The translations under genes were made by a program, and so were the position numbers. Below the pieces are notes generated by a model that saw only the letters and a program-made list of their open reading frames with translations, was not told the DNA's origin and did no database searches. From contig CAIJPN010000121.1 of NCBI GenBank assembly GCA_903822545.1, positions 1 through 64,000 on the forward strand: 64,000 bases of DNA. Direction: 5' to 3'. Source of the stretch: an uncultured Anaerolineae bacterium (GTDB taxonomy: Bacteria > Chloroflexota > Anaerolineae > Anaerolineales > Villigracilaceae). This document shows, one piece after another, positions 9,249 through 18,088 of the stretch (position 1 is its first letter; every line of letters starts with the position of its first letter).

Positions 9249-9971
9249 TCAGTCGGTAACCTGGATGTAAATGCGTTTGTTGATCGCGCCTTTAGATTTG
9301 TAATCAGTCACGCGCACATGCCCTACTTCAGATGTGTTGCGGACGTGCGTGCCGCCATCGGCCTGCAAATCCAACCCGACAATTTCCACGGTGCGGACTT
9401 CCATAATACCATCGGGCAGCAGGTTGATTTTGGTGCGAATCAGGTCAGGGATTTGGAAAGCTTCGTCACGCGGCAGGATTTTGACGCGCAAAGCACGCGC
9501 ATTGGCGATTTCTGCATTGACCGCGGCCTCGATCTGCCCCACCAGCTCGCCGCGCAGGGTTTCAAACTCAAAATCCATGCGTCCTTCGAGCGGATCCATA
9601 TTCCCGCCCGTCACCAGCGCGCCATGATCACGAAAAACCGTCCCGCAGAGAATATGCAGGGCCGTGTGCGTGCGCATCAACTTGTAACGGCGATCCCAAT
9701 CCAGCACACCGCGCGCTTTGGCATCCACCGCCGGGAGCGGTTGATCCCCGCCGACAAAGTGAAATACAGACGCTCCCTGTTTTTTAACCTGGGTAACAGG
9801 ATATTCCACACCAGCTACAAGAATCATCCCAAAATCGCAGGGCTGACCGCCACCGCCAGGGTAAAAAGCGGAACGATTCAGCACCACGCCGCGCGTGCCC
9901 TCCTCAGTCGCCGTCACTATGGCATCGAATTCTTTGCAATACGCATCTGTCTGATAAATTAACTCGGTCAT
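9249..9971 (-). CDS. AlaX-type alanyl-tRNA editing protein
   Basis: 240 residues with AGGAG before the ATG. The N-terminal part contains FYPGGGGQPCD, the glycine-rich stretch of the AlaRS editing region. The zinc site is HTALHIL (HxxxH), and the second half of the site, normally CxxxH, reads DGGTH, so Asp stands where Cys is usual. The size and absence of a synthetase core fit free-standing AlaX-M proteins, which hydrolyse Ser- or Gly-tRNA(Ala) in trans. It is the first gene of the leftward group ending with the membrane glycosyltransferases, but functionally unrelated to them. Confidence 0.88.
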   Translation of the reverse strand: MTELIYQTDAYCKEFDAIVTATEEGTRGVVLNRSAFYPGGGGQPCDFGMILVAGVEYPVTQVKKQGASVFHFVGGDQPLPAVDAKARGVLDWDRRYKLMRTHTALHILCGTVFRDHGALVTGGNMDPLEGRMDFEFETLRGELVGQIEAAVNAEIANARALRVKILPRDEAFQIPDLIRTKINLLPDGIMEVRTVEIVGLDLQADGGTHVRNTSEVGHVRVTDYKSKGAINKRIYIQVTD

Positions 9972-10065
9972 AACATTCTCCTGAATATTTTGATTTTACC
10001 AGCGATGGCAGCAATTACCAAAATCGGACGATTGTCGAGTCCGGCCCGGCGGAAGCGCCCCATTA

Positions 10066-10112
10066 TTGCACAATTATCATGATAAATTACAAGAAAAAGG
10101 TATACTTTAATA
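10066..10112 (+). promoter_or_regulatory. Candidate leaderless promoter for the gene at 10113
   Basis: TATACT (10101-10106) matches the -10 consensus in 5 of 6 positions and ends 6 nt before the GTG at 10113, so transcription would begin at about the start codon. There is no Shine-Dalgarno sequence in range. A TTGCAC at 10066 is too far (29 nt) to pair with it; no good -35 box at 17 nt is seen. The region 9972-10112 separates divergent genes and otherwise holds nothing recognised. Confidence 0.4.
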
Positions 10113-10550
10113 GTGCTTGACCAATCCCAGGTTCACAAATTCATCATCCATGAACTGGCCGAAGGCCATGATGCAGACCAGGTCACATCGCAAGTCTGCG
10201 AACAGTTTGGCATGGTATGGAGCGATGCCCAGGAAATGGTAAAACTGGCTGGCAGCGAAAACGCCACCAATATCGCACTGCGCCAGGCTCCCTGGGTCTT
10301 CCCACTGGCAATCGTCACCCTGCTCGCGGGCATGATGCTGGCAGCTTACAGCCTGTGGCTGGCATCGCTGATCGCCAGCGCAACCATCAACAGCGGCAGC
10401 CCACTCGGCCTGGCAGAACTGATCATTCGCATCCCCGGGCTCATCCAAAGAGCCGGGTTTCCCTTTGTACTCGGCATCTCTATGATGGCCGGCAGTGTTT
10501 TGGGAATGCGGGATTTTTGGGCAAGCCTGTTCGAGAAATTATTCGGCTAA
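10113..10550 (+). CDS. Small unknown two-helix membrane protein
   Basis: 145 residues starting at GTG. The first 55 residues are soluble and helical (HKFIIHELAEGHDADQV then CEQFGMVWSDAQEMV), resembling a short helical module in which two helices precede the membrane. Two hydrophobic helices follow at about 60-87 and 115-135. No family was recognised. The next gene starts 17 bp after the stop, and the phospholipase-D-like gene overlaps that one, so the three form a likely operon. The function is unknown; a membrane-located partner of the downstream genes is possible. No Shine-Dalgarno sequence is seen. Confidence 0.7.
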   Translation: MLDQSQVHKFIIHELAEGHDADQVTSQVCEQFGMVWSDAQEMVKLAGSENATNIALRQAPWVFPLAIVTLLAGMMLAAYSLWLASLIASATINSGSPLGLAELIIRIPGLIQRAGFPFVLGISMMAGSVLGMRDFWASLFEKLFG

Positions 10551-10567
10551 GAAAGGATATGCATATT

Positions 10568-11005
10568 ATGGAAGAACTCGAAACCCGTATTCGCATGGCC
10601 GCTGAAAGTATCCTCGAAAACGAAACGATCGCCGAGGGCTTGGATGAACTGGCCGGATCAGCCCTGCTCGAATGGGGCGTAACCTGCGCCAAACAAATCG
10701 CCCGCGAAGCCGAAGGCGAAGATGACGAAGAAATTGAAGAAGCCATGTACCCGCGCATGCGCGCCCTGCGGAAACTGCTCAACGCTGCCAAAAACTTCGC
10801 CAGGGCAGATGCCGCTCAACGGCTTACCCTGCTCGATGAACTGCTCACGCCCGCCAGCAGCGTCTACGCCGACAAATTTTTCCGCCCCAACCCGGCGGCG
10901 ATGCAAGAACTGGTAAAAGATACCCAGCTGGGGCAGCAAGAAACCATCACACAGGTCAGGAACCTGTTTGAAAATAGAAGCCAAGGAGAAAACATCGATG
11001 TCTAA
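10568..11005 (+). CDS. Unknown acidic helical protein
   Basis: 145 residues. AAGGA lies 10 nt before ATG 10568; an ATG three codons earlier (10559) is too close to it. The sequence is helical and acidic at about 40-55 (EAEGEDDEEIEE) with Arg-rich patches after it (RMRALRKLLNAAKNF). No membrane segment or signal peptide. The family was not recognised. It lies between a small membrane protein and the phospholipase-D-like gene, whose ATG (10998) overlaps the end of this one by 8 nt, so translation is probably coupled. The much longer open frame upstream is a shadow of the previous gene. Confidence 0.75.
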   Translation: MEELETRIRMAAESILENETIAEGLDELAGSALLEWGVTCAKQIAREAEGEDDEEIEEAMYPRMRALRKLLNAAKNFARADAAQRLTLLDELLTPASSVYADKFFRPNPAAMQELVKDTQLGQQETITQVRNLFENRSQGENIDV

Positions 11006-12407
11006 GAAAAAGCGCACCACCAAAGGCAATGGGATTGGGACTTTAATCACACTGGTAGTGGTCATCCTGTTCGGAGCAGTCTATTCACTGCTGGGTTCCG
11101 ACCCGCTGGGGCTTTCCAGCCCAGAAGCCAGTGCCACACCCATCCTGGTTGCCCCCACCGAAGCCCCGACAGAGCTTTCCATTACCGAAGTAATGCCCAC
11201 CCTGATGCCGCTGCCCCTCACCGAGACAGCCATCACCGAACTCCCCCCAACCGATGCCCCCACAACACAGGTGGAAGCCCCTACAGCCCTGGTGGAAACA
11301 TCCACCGCAATCGTGGAAGCGCCCACCCTCCAGGCCGCAACCAGTCTCCCGGCGCAACCGACCCAAACACCAACCCCGGCCTGGTGGCAAGTCTATTTCG
11401 TCAACCCGATAAAAATCAGCGATACCAACGCTGATATATATAGTAAAAATGGCATCCCAGCCGAAATGATGAATGGCTCCATTGCCGAAAAACTCATCCA
11501 GCGCATCAACCAGGCCACCAAGAGCATCCACATTGCTTCTTATGAGTTTGATCTGACCGATGTAGCCAAAGCGCTCATCCAGGCCAAACAACGCGGCGTA
11601 GATGTGCGCTGGATCACCGATGACGAAGCCGGGATAGAAGCAGATACAAAACCTGGTCATGGACAGTTCAAAATGCTCGAAGACGCCGGCATCCCGATCA
11701 TTGATGACAAACGCGGCGGCCTGATGCATAATAAATTCTGGATATTTGATGGCCAAACAACCTGGACAGGCTCCACCAATATCACCATCAGCGGCATATT
11801 CCAACAGAACAACAACGTTATTGTGATCGAATCACCTGAATTGGCCTCCATCTATGAACGCCAGTTTGAAGATATGTGGAGCGGCAAGTTTAACGCCAAG
11901 TCACCATCCACCATTGACCAGCAAAAATTAACGGTTAACGGAATCAATATCCAGGTGCTATTCTCTCCAGAAGATAATGCCATCAGCCACATCCTGCCCT
12001 ATATCCAACAGGCCCAGAACAGCGTATATTTCATGGCATTTACCTACACACATCCCGATTTGGGCAACGCCATGCTTCAAAAAGCCCTGGCCGGGGTGAC
12101 GGTAAGCGGTGTATTCGAGGCAACCGGCTCGGATTCAGAATATGGGCAGATGGTCAAGCTATTTTGCAACAAAGTACCAGTACGCCAGGATGGCAATGGA
12201 TCGTTCATGCACTCCAAAACCATCATCGTTGATGAACGTTACGTCATCACCGGCTCGTTGAACTTTACCGATAACGCCAACAAAACCAACAACGAAAACG
12301 TGATCATCCTCGATGACCCCACACTCGCCCGTCTGTACATCGAGGAATTCCAGCGTGTTTGGGCCGCCGGGAAAGACCCCAACCCGGCCAAGATCACCTG
12401 CAAATAA
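10998..12407 (+). CDS. Membrane-anchored phospholipase D-like protein with Pro/Thr-rich stalk
   Basis: 469 residues; AAGGAG is ten bases before ATG 10998. A Lys/Arg-rich N-terminus is followed by one membrane helix (about 13-33), then about 90 residues rich in Pro, Thr, Glu and Ala that look like an extracellular stalk, then the catalytic part. Two HKD motifs are present: HNKFWIFD followed by TGSTN, and HSKTIIVDE followed by TGSLN, so both halves of the active site are intact. This is the PLD superfamily (cardiolipin synthase, Nuc-type nuclease). The surface anchor argues for an external phospholipase or nuclease rather than a cardiolipin synthase. The substrate cannot be decided from sequence. 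Confidence 0.88.
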   Translation: MSKKKRTTKGNGIGTLITLVVVILFGAVYSLLGSDPLGLSSPEASATPILVAPTEAPTELSITEVMPTLMPLPLTETAITELPPTDAPTTQVEAPTALVETSTAIVEAPTLQAATSLPAQPTQTPTPAWWQVYFVNPIKISDTNADIYSKNGIPAEMMNGSIAEKLIQRINQATKSIHIASYEFDLTDVAKALIQAKQRGVDVRWITDDEAGIEADTKPGHGQFKMLEDAGIPIIDDKRGGLMHNKFWIFDGQTTWTGSTNITISGIFQQNNNVIVIESPELASIYERQFEDMWSGKFNAKSPSTIDQQKLTVNGINIQVLFSPEDNAISHILPYIQQAQNSVYFMAFTYTHPDLGNAMLQKALAGVTVSGVFEATGSDSEYGQMVKLFCNKVPVRQDGNGSFMHSKTIIVDERYVITGSLNFTDNANKTNNENVIILDDPTLARLYIEEFQRVWAAGKDPNPAKITCK

Positions 12408-12427
12408 ACCACCTCCAACCAAACCTG

Positions 12428-12463
12428 GCCGAAGGGCATATGTACCGCAGCTTGCCCTTCGGC
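12428..12463 (+). terminator. Hairpin terminator after the phospholipase-D-like gene
   Basis: GCCGAAGGGCA (12428-12438) and TGCCCTTCGGC (12453-12463) form a perfect 11-bp stem with a 14-nt loop, 20 nt after the stop codon. The tract after it is TTCCCTT rather than a clean T-run, so termination may be partial. Confidence 0.65.
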
Positions 12464-12558
12464 TTCCCTTAACAAAACCTGCATAAGTTCAGCCAAAACA
12501 AGCATCAAAAACTACGTTTTGTCGCAGGTGGTTATCACCGGTGCAAGAGGAAGACCGC

Positions 12559-12876
12559 ATGTCAAAATCAGTCGATGAAATCATCCAGGATGCAATGATG
12601 CGAGGCGAGTTTAATGATCTAAAAAATAAAGGCAAACCGCTCAAATTGGATGATTACTTTGAAACCCCTGATGATGCGCGGCTGGCATACTCCATCCTAA
12701 AAAATGCCGACATCCTGCCTGAAGAACTGCAATTATTGAAAGAAATCGAGGAACTCGAACAAAAGATAAACCACCAGGTGGATGACGCTGACCAAAAACA
12801 CCTGCGGGCCAAGATTGCAGCCCGGCGACTGAAATACAACTTATTGATGGACAGGTTCAAACCACGCCGGTCATAA
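12559..12876 (+). CDS. DUF1992 (DnaJ-C28-like) small protein
   Basis: 105 residues from ATG 12559, with GAGGAAG upstream; a GTG at 12541 is less likely. The sequence has the conserved pattern of DUF1992, first named from DnaJ homologue subfamily C member 28: IIQDAMMRGEFNDLKNKGKP near the N-terminus, then DDARLAYSILKNADILPEE and a C-terminal helical pair with LKEIEELEQ and a basic tail. No J-domain. The family is widespread in bacteria (E. coli YhdN type) but has no established activity. It lies 6 bp before the large sensor gene, so the two are likely co-transcribed. Confidence 0.85.
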   Translation: MSKSVDEIIQDAMMRGEFNDLKNKGKPLKLDDYFETPDDARLAYSILKNADILPEELQLLKEIEELEQKINHQVDDADQKHLRAKIAARRLKYNLLMDRFKPRRS

Positions 12877-12882
12877 ACAACA

Positions 12883-15800
12883 ATGTTTTTGTCGCAGCCA
12901 GATTTTGTTTTCGGTATATTCCAAGTGATTGGCACCATCATTGGCGCTGGTTCTGCCATATTAATATGGCGTAAACGTTCTACGCCGGGAGCCATTCCGC
13001 TGCTTCTGGGGGTTATTACTTCATTCATATGGGAGGCCAGCCTGCTGTTTGAAACACTGGGCAGCAACATCCTGGTCCACTACACCCTGCTAAAAATCGA
13101 AACCATCTGCATGGCTGCTGTGTCCGTGTTTTTCCTGATTTTCACGCTGGAATACACCCACCAGAACCACCTGCTCAATCGCAAAAACATTATCATCCTC
13201 TGGATCATTCCCTGGATAATCACCATCCTGGCCATCACCAACGATAAACACCTGTTAATCTGGAATGGCCTGACCTATTCCCCCGAAACCGGCGAAATCG
13301 TCACATCCTCCGCCATTCTGATGAATTTCTTCATCGGATACTATTATCTTATACGCACCATTAGCACTTTCCTCCTGATCTGGACTGGCCTACGTTACCC
13401 GGAAATTTACCGCTCGCAATTTTTCACCCTGCTGGCCTGTGGGCTGGCACCCTGGTTGGGGAATTTTATCTATTTCAACCTGGGCTGGCTGGGGTTTGTG
13501 GAAAGCATCCAGCTTCATGCTTTTGGCTACATCCTGAGCGGGACGATCTTCGGTTGGGGTATCATGCGCTACGGCCTGTTCGACATCATCCCCCTGGCCC
13601 GCGATTTCATTATCGAAACCCTGGATGATGGCATTATCGTCACCGATTCAACCGGGCAGATCATCGATGCAAACCAGATCGCCCACCAGATGCTGGCCCC
13701 AGGGCGCGAAATCTTGCGGCTAAAATTCGAAAACCTGTTTCGCGAAGTCAGCGGCACAGACTACCACTTGATCGCCGACAGTCATACCGAAAACAGCCTG
13801 GGCGTACAACCCCGCCGCCACCTGGAAATTACCACCCACTCCATCAAAGATAACCGCAAGAATACACGCGGCATGCTCATCACCCTGCACGACATCACCC
13901 ACCAGATGCAGGTCCAACAAGATTTACAAGCCGAACGCGATTTTGCCATGCTGGTAATGAACAACATGGGGCAGGGGTTAACCGTTACCGATAGCCATAA
14001 AAACTTTGAATACGTCAACCCTGCCTACGCGCGCATGATTGGTTACAGGCCAGAAGAATTAATCGGCAGATCACCCCAAGAATTCACCATCAACAAAATC
14101 GATCTCGAAAACGCATTTGCCCGCCGCATGAAAGGCGAAATCACCACTTACCAGAGTCACCTGCGCACAAAAGACGGTGGAGAAGTATTCGCGCATATCA
14201 CTGGCGTACCACACATCCGAAATGGCAAAATTATCGGCACAATTGCTGTCATTACCGATTTGACAGAAAACCAAAAGGCAGATGAAGAGCTGCAACGCAG
14301 CCGCGCCCAACTTTCAGCCATCTTTGAAAATGCCGGGACGGGTATTTGGGTGATGAATCTTGAACAACGCTTCGTTTTTGTCAACGCCTACTGGGCCGGG
14401 CTGCTAGTTCACCCGGCGAGTGAAATAATCGGTCAATCTGAGAGCAATTTCCTGCACCCTTACGATATCATCGTCAGCACCAGCATGTTCGATGGCCTGC
14501 TCCACAACGAATATGACAATTATGAGATTGAAAAACGCTATCGCCGCAAAGATGGCAGCTACTTTTGGGGCGCACTTTCGGCCCGGCCCATCTACGATAC
14601 ACACGGCGAAATCGAAAGCGTGGTGGGTTTCGTCGCCGACATCACCCAGCGCAAACAGGCCGAGGAAGCCTTGCGAGAATCGGAGCGCCGTTTCCGCGAC
14701 ATTCTCGAAAACGTCAGCTTGATCGCAGTCATGCTGGACCGGAACGCAATCATCACCTTTTGTAATGAACACTTCCTGAATCTCACCGATTGGCGACCCA
14801 ATGAAGTGATCGGCAAAAACTGGATGGGAACCTTTGAGCCGGGAGAACCATCGGCGTTGGAACAGTTCGTGCGCGCAATCCAGCGCGGGAGTGTTTTAAA
14901 ACATCACGAAAACACAATTAACACCCATCGCGGCGAAAAACTGCTCGTCTCGTGGAGCAATATCACCCTGCGCGATGAAAATTCCCGCATCACAGGTATT
15001 GCCAGCATTGGTGAAGACATCACCGCCCGCCGCCGGGCCGAACGTTCAGAAAGAGAACAGCGCGAGTTTGCCGAAGCCCTGAGCGATACCGCCGCAGTGA
15101 TGAACACCAAGCTGGACCTGAACAACACGCTGAAAGAAATTCTCCATAATGTTGAACGCGTTGTCCCACATGATGCGGCCAACATTGCCCTGATCAAAAA
15201 ACAAGAAGTTCATTTCGTTCGCGCCAGGGGGTATGAAAACGTGGGCAGCAGCGATGCCACCCTGCAAATGCTACAAATCCCGATCAGGAAATTGCCCAAT
15301 ATTAAAAAAGTAATAAAAAACAAAGAACCCAGCCTGATTCCAGATACAGATGATGACCCCACCTGGATCAAGCTGGACAACAGCCTGTGGATCCGTTCGC
15401 ACATCGCCACCCCCATCATCGTAGATGACCATGTCATCGGGATTCTTAACCTGGATAGCGGCAAACCAAATTTTTTCAATGAAACGCATGCCCAGCGGCT
15501 GAAAGCCTTCAGCGTCCAGGCGGCGATTGCTTTCAAAAATGCCCAACTGTATGAAAAAAGCCAGCGCGAGCTGGTGGAACGCAAGCGCGCGCAATCCAAC
15601 TTGCGCCGCGCCAATCGCAGGCTGCAACTCCAACTGGAAGAAATCGCCGCCCTGCAAACCCAACTGCGTGAACAAGCCATCCGCGACCCGCTGACCGAGT
15701 TGTTCAATCGCCGTTATATGGAAGAAACCCTGGCCCGTGAAATTTCCCGCGCCGAACGTGATCAGCTGCCCCTGGGCATCTTGATGATGGATATTGACCA

Positions 15801-16179
15801 CTTCAAAAAAATCAATGACACTTACGGGCACGATGCCGGAGATTTAATGCTCAAAGCGCTCGGCAAGCTGGTTTCAATAGAGACCCGCCGTTCTGATATT
15901 GCCTGCCGATTTGGGGGTGAAGAATTTTGCCTGATCTTGCCAGGCGCATCAAGGCAAATCGCTTACCAGCGCGCAGAAATACTGCGCAACAAATTTGCAA
16001 ATATTACCCTACAATATGAAGGACAAAACATCCAGGCTACGCTTTCCATTGGCATCTCCGAGCTGCCAGAACATGGCACGAACGGGATAGAACTCGTCAA
16101 AGCGGCAGACCAGGCCCTGTATCGCGCTAAAAACAATGGACGTAATCGCACCGAAATAGCCGGCCCGCCAGGGTTTTGA
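12883..16179 (+). CDS. 7TM-PAS(4)-GAF-GGDEF diguanylate cyclase
   Basis: 1098 residues. Residues 1-230 have seven hydrophobic helices like the histidine-kinase N-terminal 7TM region. Four PAS domains follow (about 245, 360, 480 and 605 onward; PAC ends such as HDITHQM, ADITQRKQAEEAL), then a GAF domain (about 735-890), a coiled coil and a GGDEF domain (about 920-1090). The catalytic loop reads GGEEF and an RxxD inhibitory site (RRSD) lies five residues before it, so it should make c-di-GMP and be product-inhibited. No EAL domain. It would convert a membrane-sensed or ligand signal into c-di-GMP. It begins 6 bp after the DUF1992 gene. Confidence 0.92.
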   Translation: MFLSQPDFVFGIFQVIGTIIGAGSAILIWRKRSTPGAIPLLLGVITSFIWEASLLFETLGSNILVHYTLLKIETICMAAVSVFFLIFTLEYTHQNHLLNRKNIIILWIIPWIITILAITNDKHLLIWNGLTYSPETGEIVTSSAILMNFFIGYYYLIRTISTFLLIWTGLRYPEIYRSQFFTLLACGLAPWLGNFIYFNLGWLGFVESIQLHAFGYILSGTIFGWGIMRYGLFDIIPLARDFIIETLDDGIIVTDSTGQIIDANQIAHQMLAPGREILRLKFENLFREVSGTDYHLIADSHTENSLGVQPRRHLEITTHSIKDNRKNTRGMLITLHDITHQMQVQQDLQAERDFAMLVMNNMGQGLTVTDSHKNFEYVNPAYARMIGYRPEELIGRSPQEFTINKIDLENAFARRMKGEITTYQSHLRTKDGGEVFAHITGVPHIRNGKIIGTIAVITDLTENQKADEELQRSRAQLSAIFENAGTGIWVMNLEQRFVFVNAYWAGLLVHPASEIIGQSESNFLHPYDIIVSTSMFDGLLHNEYDNYEIEKRYRRKDGSYFWGALSARPIYDTHGEIESVVGFVADITQRKQAEEALRESERRFRDILENVSLIAVMLDRNAIITFCNEHFLNLTDWRPNEVIGKNWMGTFEPGEPSALEQFVRAIQRGSVLKHHENTINTHRGEKLLVSWSNITLRDENSRITGIASIGEDITARRRAERSEREQREFAEALSDTAAVMNTKLDLNNTLKEILHNVERVVPHDAANIALIKKQEVHFVRARGYENVGSSDATLQMLQIPIRKLPNIKKVIKNKEPSLIPDTDDDPTWIKLDNSLWIRSHIATPIIVDDHVIGILNLDSGKPNFFNETHAQRLKAFSVQAAIAFKNAQLYEKSQRELVERKRAQSNLRRANRRLQLQLEEIAALQTQLREQAIRDPLTELFNRRYMEETLAREISRAERDQLPLGILMMDIDHFKKINDTYGHDAGDLMLKALGKLVSIETRRSDIACRFGGEEFCLILPGASRQIAYQRAEILRNKFANITLQYEGQNIQATLSIGISELPEHGTNGIELVKAADQALYRAKNNGRNRTEIAGPPGF

Positions 16180-16393
16180 TGAAGGAACCCGGGTCAAGGC
16201 GCGCCTGCGCTGGCAGTTGAAAAACCCGCGCCTGGTCGAAGCCTGGGGCGCGGGTTTCCAACTGCTCGATGAATGGAATTACTACGCCGACGATGAGCCG
16301 CTGATGAAATCCTTCCTGTGGATACGGGCAATCCCAGGGCTGGCAAAGTCGTCTGGTATTTACCACTACCGTTTGGGGAAGGTGGGCGACTGA
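16178..16393 (+). pseudogene. C-terminal remnant of a leucine-carboxyl/TcmP-type methyltransferase
   Basis: 71 codons without a plausible start, open to a TGA at 16391. The translation includes TRVKARLRWQLKNPRLVEAW and AGFQLLDEWNYYADDEP, and ends GIYHYRLGKVGD, resembling the last quarter of class I SAM-dependent methyltransferases of the leucine carboxyl methyltransferase/TcmP group as I remember them. The AdoMet-binding part is missing, and the fragment overlaps the last bases of the diguanylate cyclase gene, so the 5' part was lost by deletion. The terpene-type locus on the other strand ends 50 bp away; whether the fragment once belonged to it is unknown. Confidence 0.45.
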
Positions 16394-16441
16394 ATATCGC
16401 TACCGCGCAGGAAAGCTGGTTTAGGCTTCCCAGGGACAACC

Positions 16442-18088
16442 TTACTGGGTTCGGTACTCCCGGAAGCGCCGGGCTGTACTCCCCGCAATTGACATGAGAA
16501 TCCCCGGGCTCTGGTAGCAAAGCAGGCGCAGGTCATTATCCTTGATGACCATACAAACCGAAGGGACAATGGCCCGAACGGTGGCCACGCGGGAACCTTT
16601 GGTCAGCCAGGCAATTTCTCCAAAAACCTGGCCGGGTTGGATGATGGAATTTTCCGCTTTTTCAGGGGTGATAGCTTCCAATTGTCCTTCGAGCAGGATA
16701 AAAACATCGTTGTTGTTTTCCCCTTCCCATACCAGGGTTTCCCCGGCTGCATAGATCACTTTGTACAGCTTGCGAGCCACCTCAAGCTGGATTTCTGGCG
16801 AAAGGGAACGGAACAGCTCCAGTTTATCGAGGGTCTCAAGCTGTTTGATGGTATTTTGAACCGGGTTGGGGGCTGGATTGTTGACCTGGGCCCAAATTTG
16901 CATATCCTCGCTTGAGGGCAAATCTTCCGGAAGCTTAATATCGGGCAGGATGCTGGCGCGCGCAATGCGCCCGGGGAAGATTTCGCGCACGAATGGCGAG
17001 GCCATGCTGATCATAAAGTTCAGGGGGTCGGTGGCCCGATCGTTCCAGGTAGCCAGGAAGTCGAAATTCAACTCGGCGGCATCTTCCACATCCCGCATCA
17101 GGGCCTGGTGGTTTTTCTTCAGGTAATCGAGCAGCAGGGCGCGATAGCGCTTGTAAAAGTAACGGCTGACCGTGATAGAGACCGGGGCGGCCTCCTGCGA
17201 AGCCTTGAAACAGGCATAAATGGCGCGGGATTTATAGGTTTCTGGCAGGGAAATTTCCAGCAGCTTGGGGGCAATGTTCAGGGATCGGCGGGCAAATTCA
17301 TCCACATAACTGGCTTCCTGGCTATTCATCACCAGGTAGACCCAGCCAATCTGGTAGTAAATATAGCGGGCCGTATCACTGGCATATTGCTCGTTGAAGT
17401 GGGCAATCAAGTTGCGGCGTTTTTGCAATCGTTCCTGGACATCATCCGATAGGCTGCCGCTGCGCTTGAGCATCAAGGTCGCCGAGGCGGAATCAGATGC
17501 GATACCCTGCGCCATGCGAAAGTTGATCATATCTTCGTTGTTGAGTTGTTTGGATGTGTGCAGGGCATGGGCGATATCGTAATACGAATCGACGGCATCT
17601 TGCCCCAGGCCAATTTGCGCGCCCAGTTTTTTCATCGATGTTTCTAAGAATTGAACTGCAAAGGCTTTTTCTGCGGGCGGCAGGCGGTGTTTGTTGACGG
17701 CAGCAGCCATTTTGTTGGCAAGCTGTTCTTCGTGCCAGCTATCTTCGGTAAACTGGCCGTAGCGGTGACGAAAATGATGGGTCATCTCGTGCGCCACCAC
17801 GAAGGGGATGAAAATCGCCAGGAAGCGCATCAACGTCTCGCTGCTATCAGCGCCCATCATCTGACGCATCATGAGCAGTTGTAGTTTGCCGGTTGGGGCC
17901 TTCAGGTCTGGCATCGAAAGGTAGATTTGCCGGTCGTTGAAATCGTAATAGCACAGCAAGCCCGCGCCTTTGTGCAGTTTCATCTCCGGGTCGCATTCGA
18001 TGCCATAGGCCGCAAACTCTTTCTTAAAATGCTCCAGGGCTTGCAGGCCAATCTCAAACAAATCTGGGATGGATTGGGATTCGCTCAT
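16442..18088 (-). CDS. Metallopeptidase-like protein with C-terminal cyclic-nucleotide-binding domain
   Basis: 548 residues. Residues 100-104 read HEMTH within FVVAHEMTHHFRHRYG, and acidic residues follow at 120-121 (WHEEQLANKMA), the layout of a gluzincin zinc site (HExxH plus a downstream Glu). The middle is helical and unrecognised. Residues about 420-548 form a cNMP-binding domain with FGEIAWLTKGSRVATVRA, which keeps the Glu and Arg of the phosphate-binding cassette, so cAMP or cGMP binding is plausible. Its ATG overlaps the previous stop (ATGA). It is last in a cluster of terpene-type enzymes. It could be a nucleotide-gated protease or a zinc-containing scaffold. No signal peptide or membrane helix. 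Confidence 0.75.
   Translation of the reverse strand: MSESQSIPDLFEIGLQALEHFKKEFAAYGIECDPEMKLHKGAGLLCYYDFNDRQIYLSMPDLKAPTGKLQLLMMRQMMGADSSETLMRFLAIFIPFVVAHEMTHHFRHRYGQFTEDSWHEEQLANKMAAAVNKHRLPPAEKAFAVQFLETSMKKLGAQIGLGQDAVDSYYDIAHALHTSKQLNNEDMINFRMAQGIASDSASATLMLKRSGSLSDDVQERLQKRRNLIAHFNEQYASDTARYIYYQIGWVYLVMNSQEASYVDEFARRSLNIAPKLLEISLPETYKSRAIYACFKASQEAAPVSITVSRYFYKRYRALLLDYLKKNHQALMRDVEDAAELNFDFLATWNDRATDPLNFMISMASPFVREIFPGRIARASILPDIKLPEDLPSSEDMQIWAQVNNPAPNPVQNTIKQLETLDKLELFRSLSPEIQLEVARKLYKVIYAAGETLVWEGENNNDVFILLEGQLEAITPEKAENSIIQPGQVFGEIAWLTKGSRVATVRAIVPSVCMVIKDNDLRLLCYQSPGILMSIAGSTARRFREYRTQ

Noticed and set aside
7197-9962. Long plus-strand ORFs (7197-8501, 8682-9962) opposite the lipid kinase, reductase and AlaX genes
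   Set aside because: No domain signatures and no ribosome site; the minus-strand genes have full catalytic motifs.
10217-10567. Upstream extension of the 10568 gene
   Set aside because: It lies in the frame-shifted shadow of the 10113 gene and has no ribosome site.
12883-16179. EAL or kinase domain in the sensor at 12883
   Set aside because: Only GGDEF with an I-site is seen; no EAL or HisKA motif.
16442-18088. cNMP protein as a family 2B encapsulin
   Set aside because: The cNMP domain is C-terminal, and the N-terminal part has HEMTH and no encapsulin-like shell segment; only the operon context is similar.
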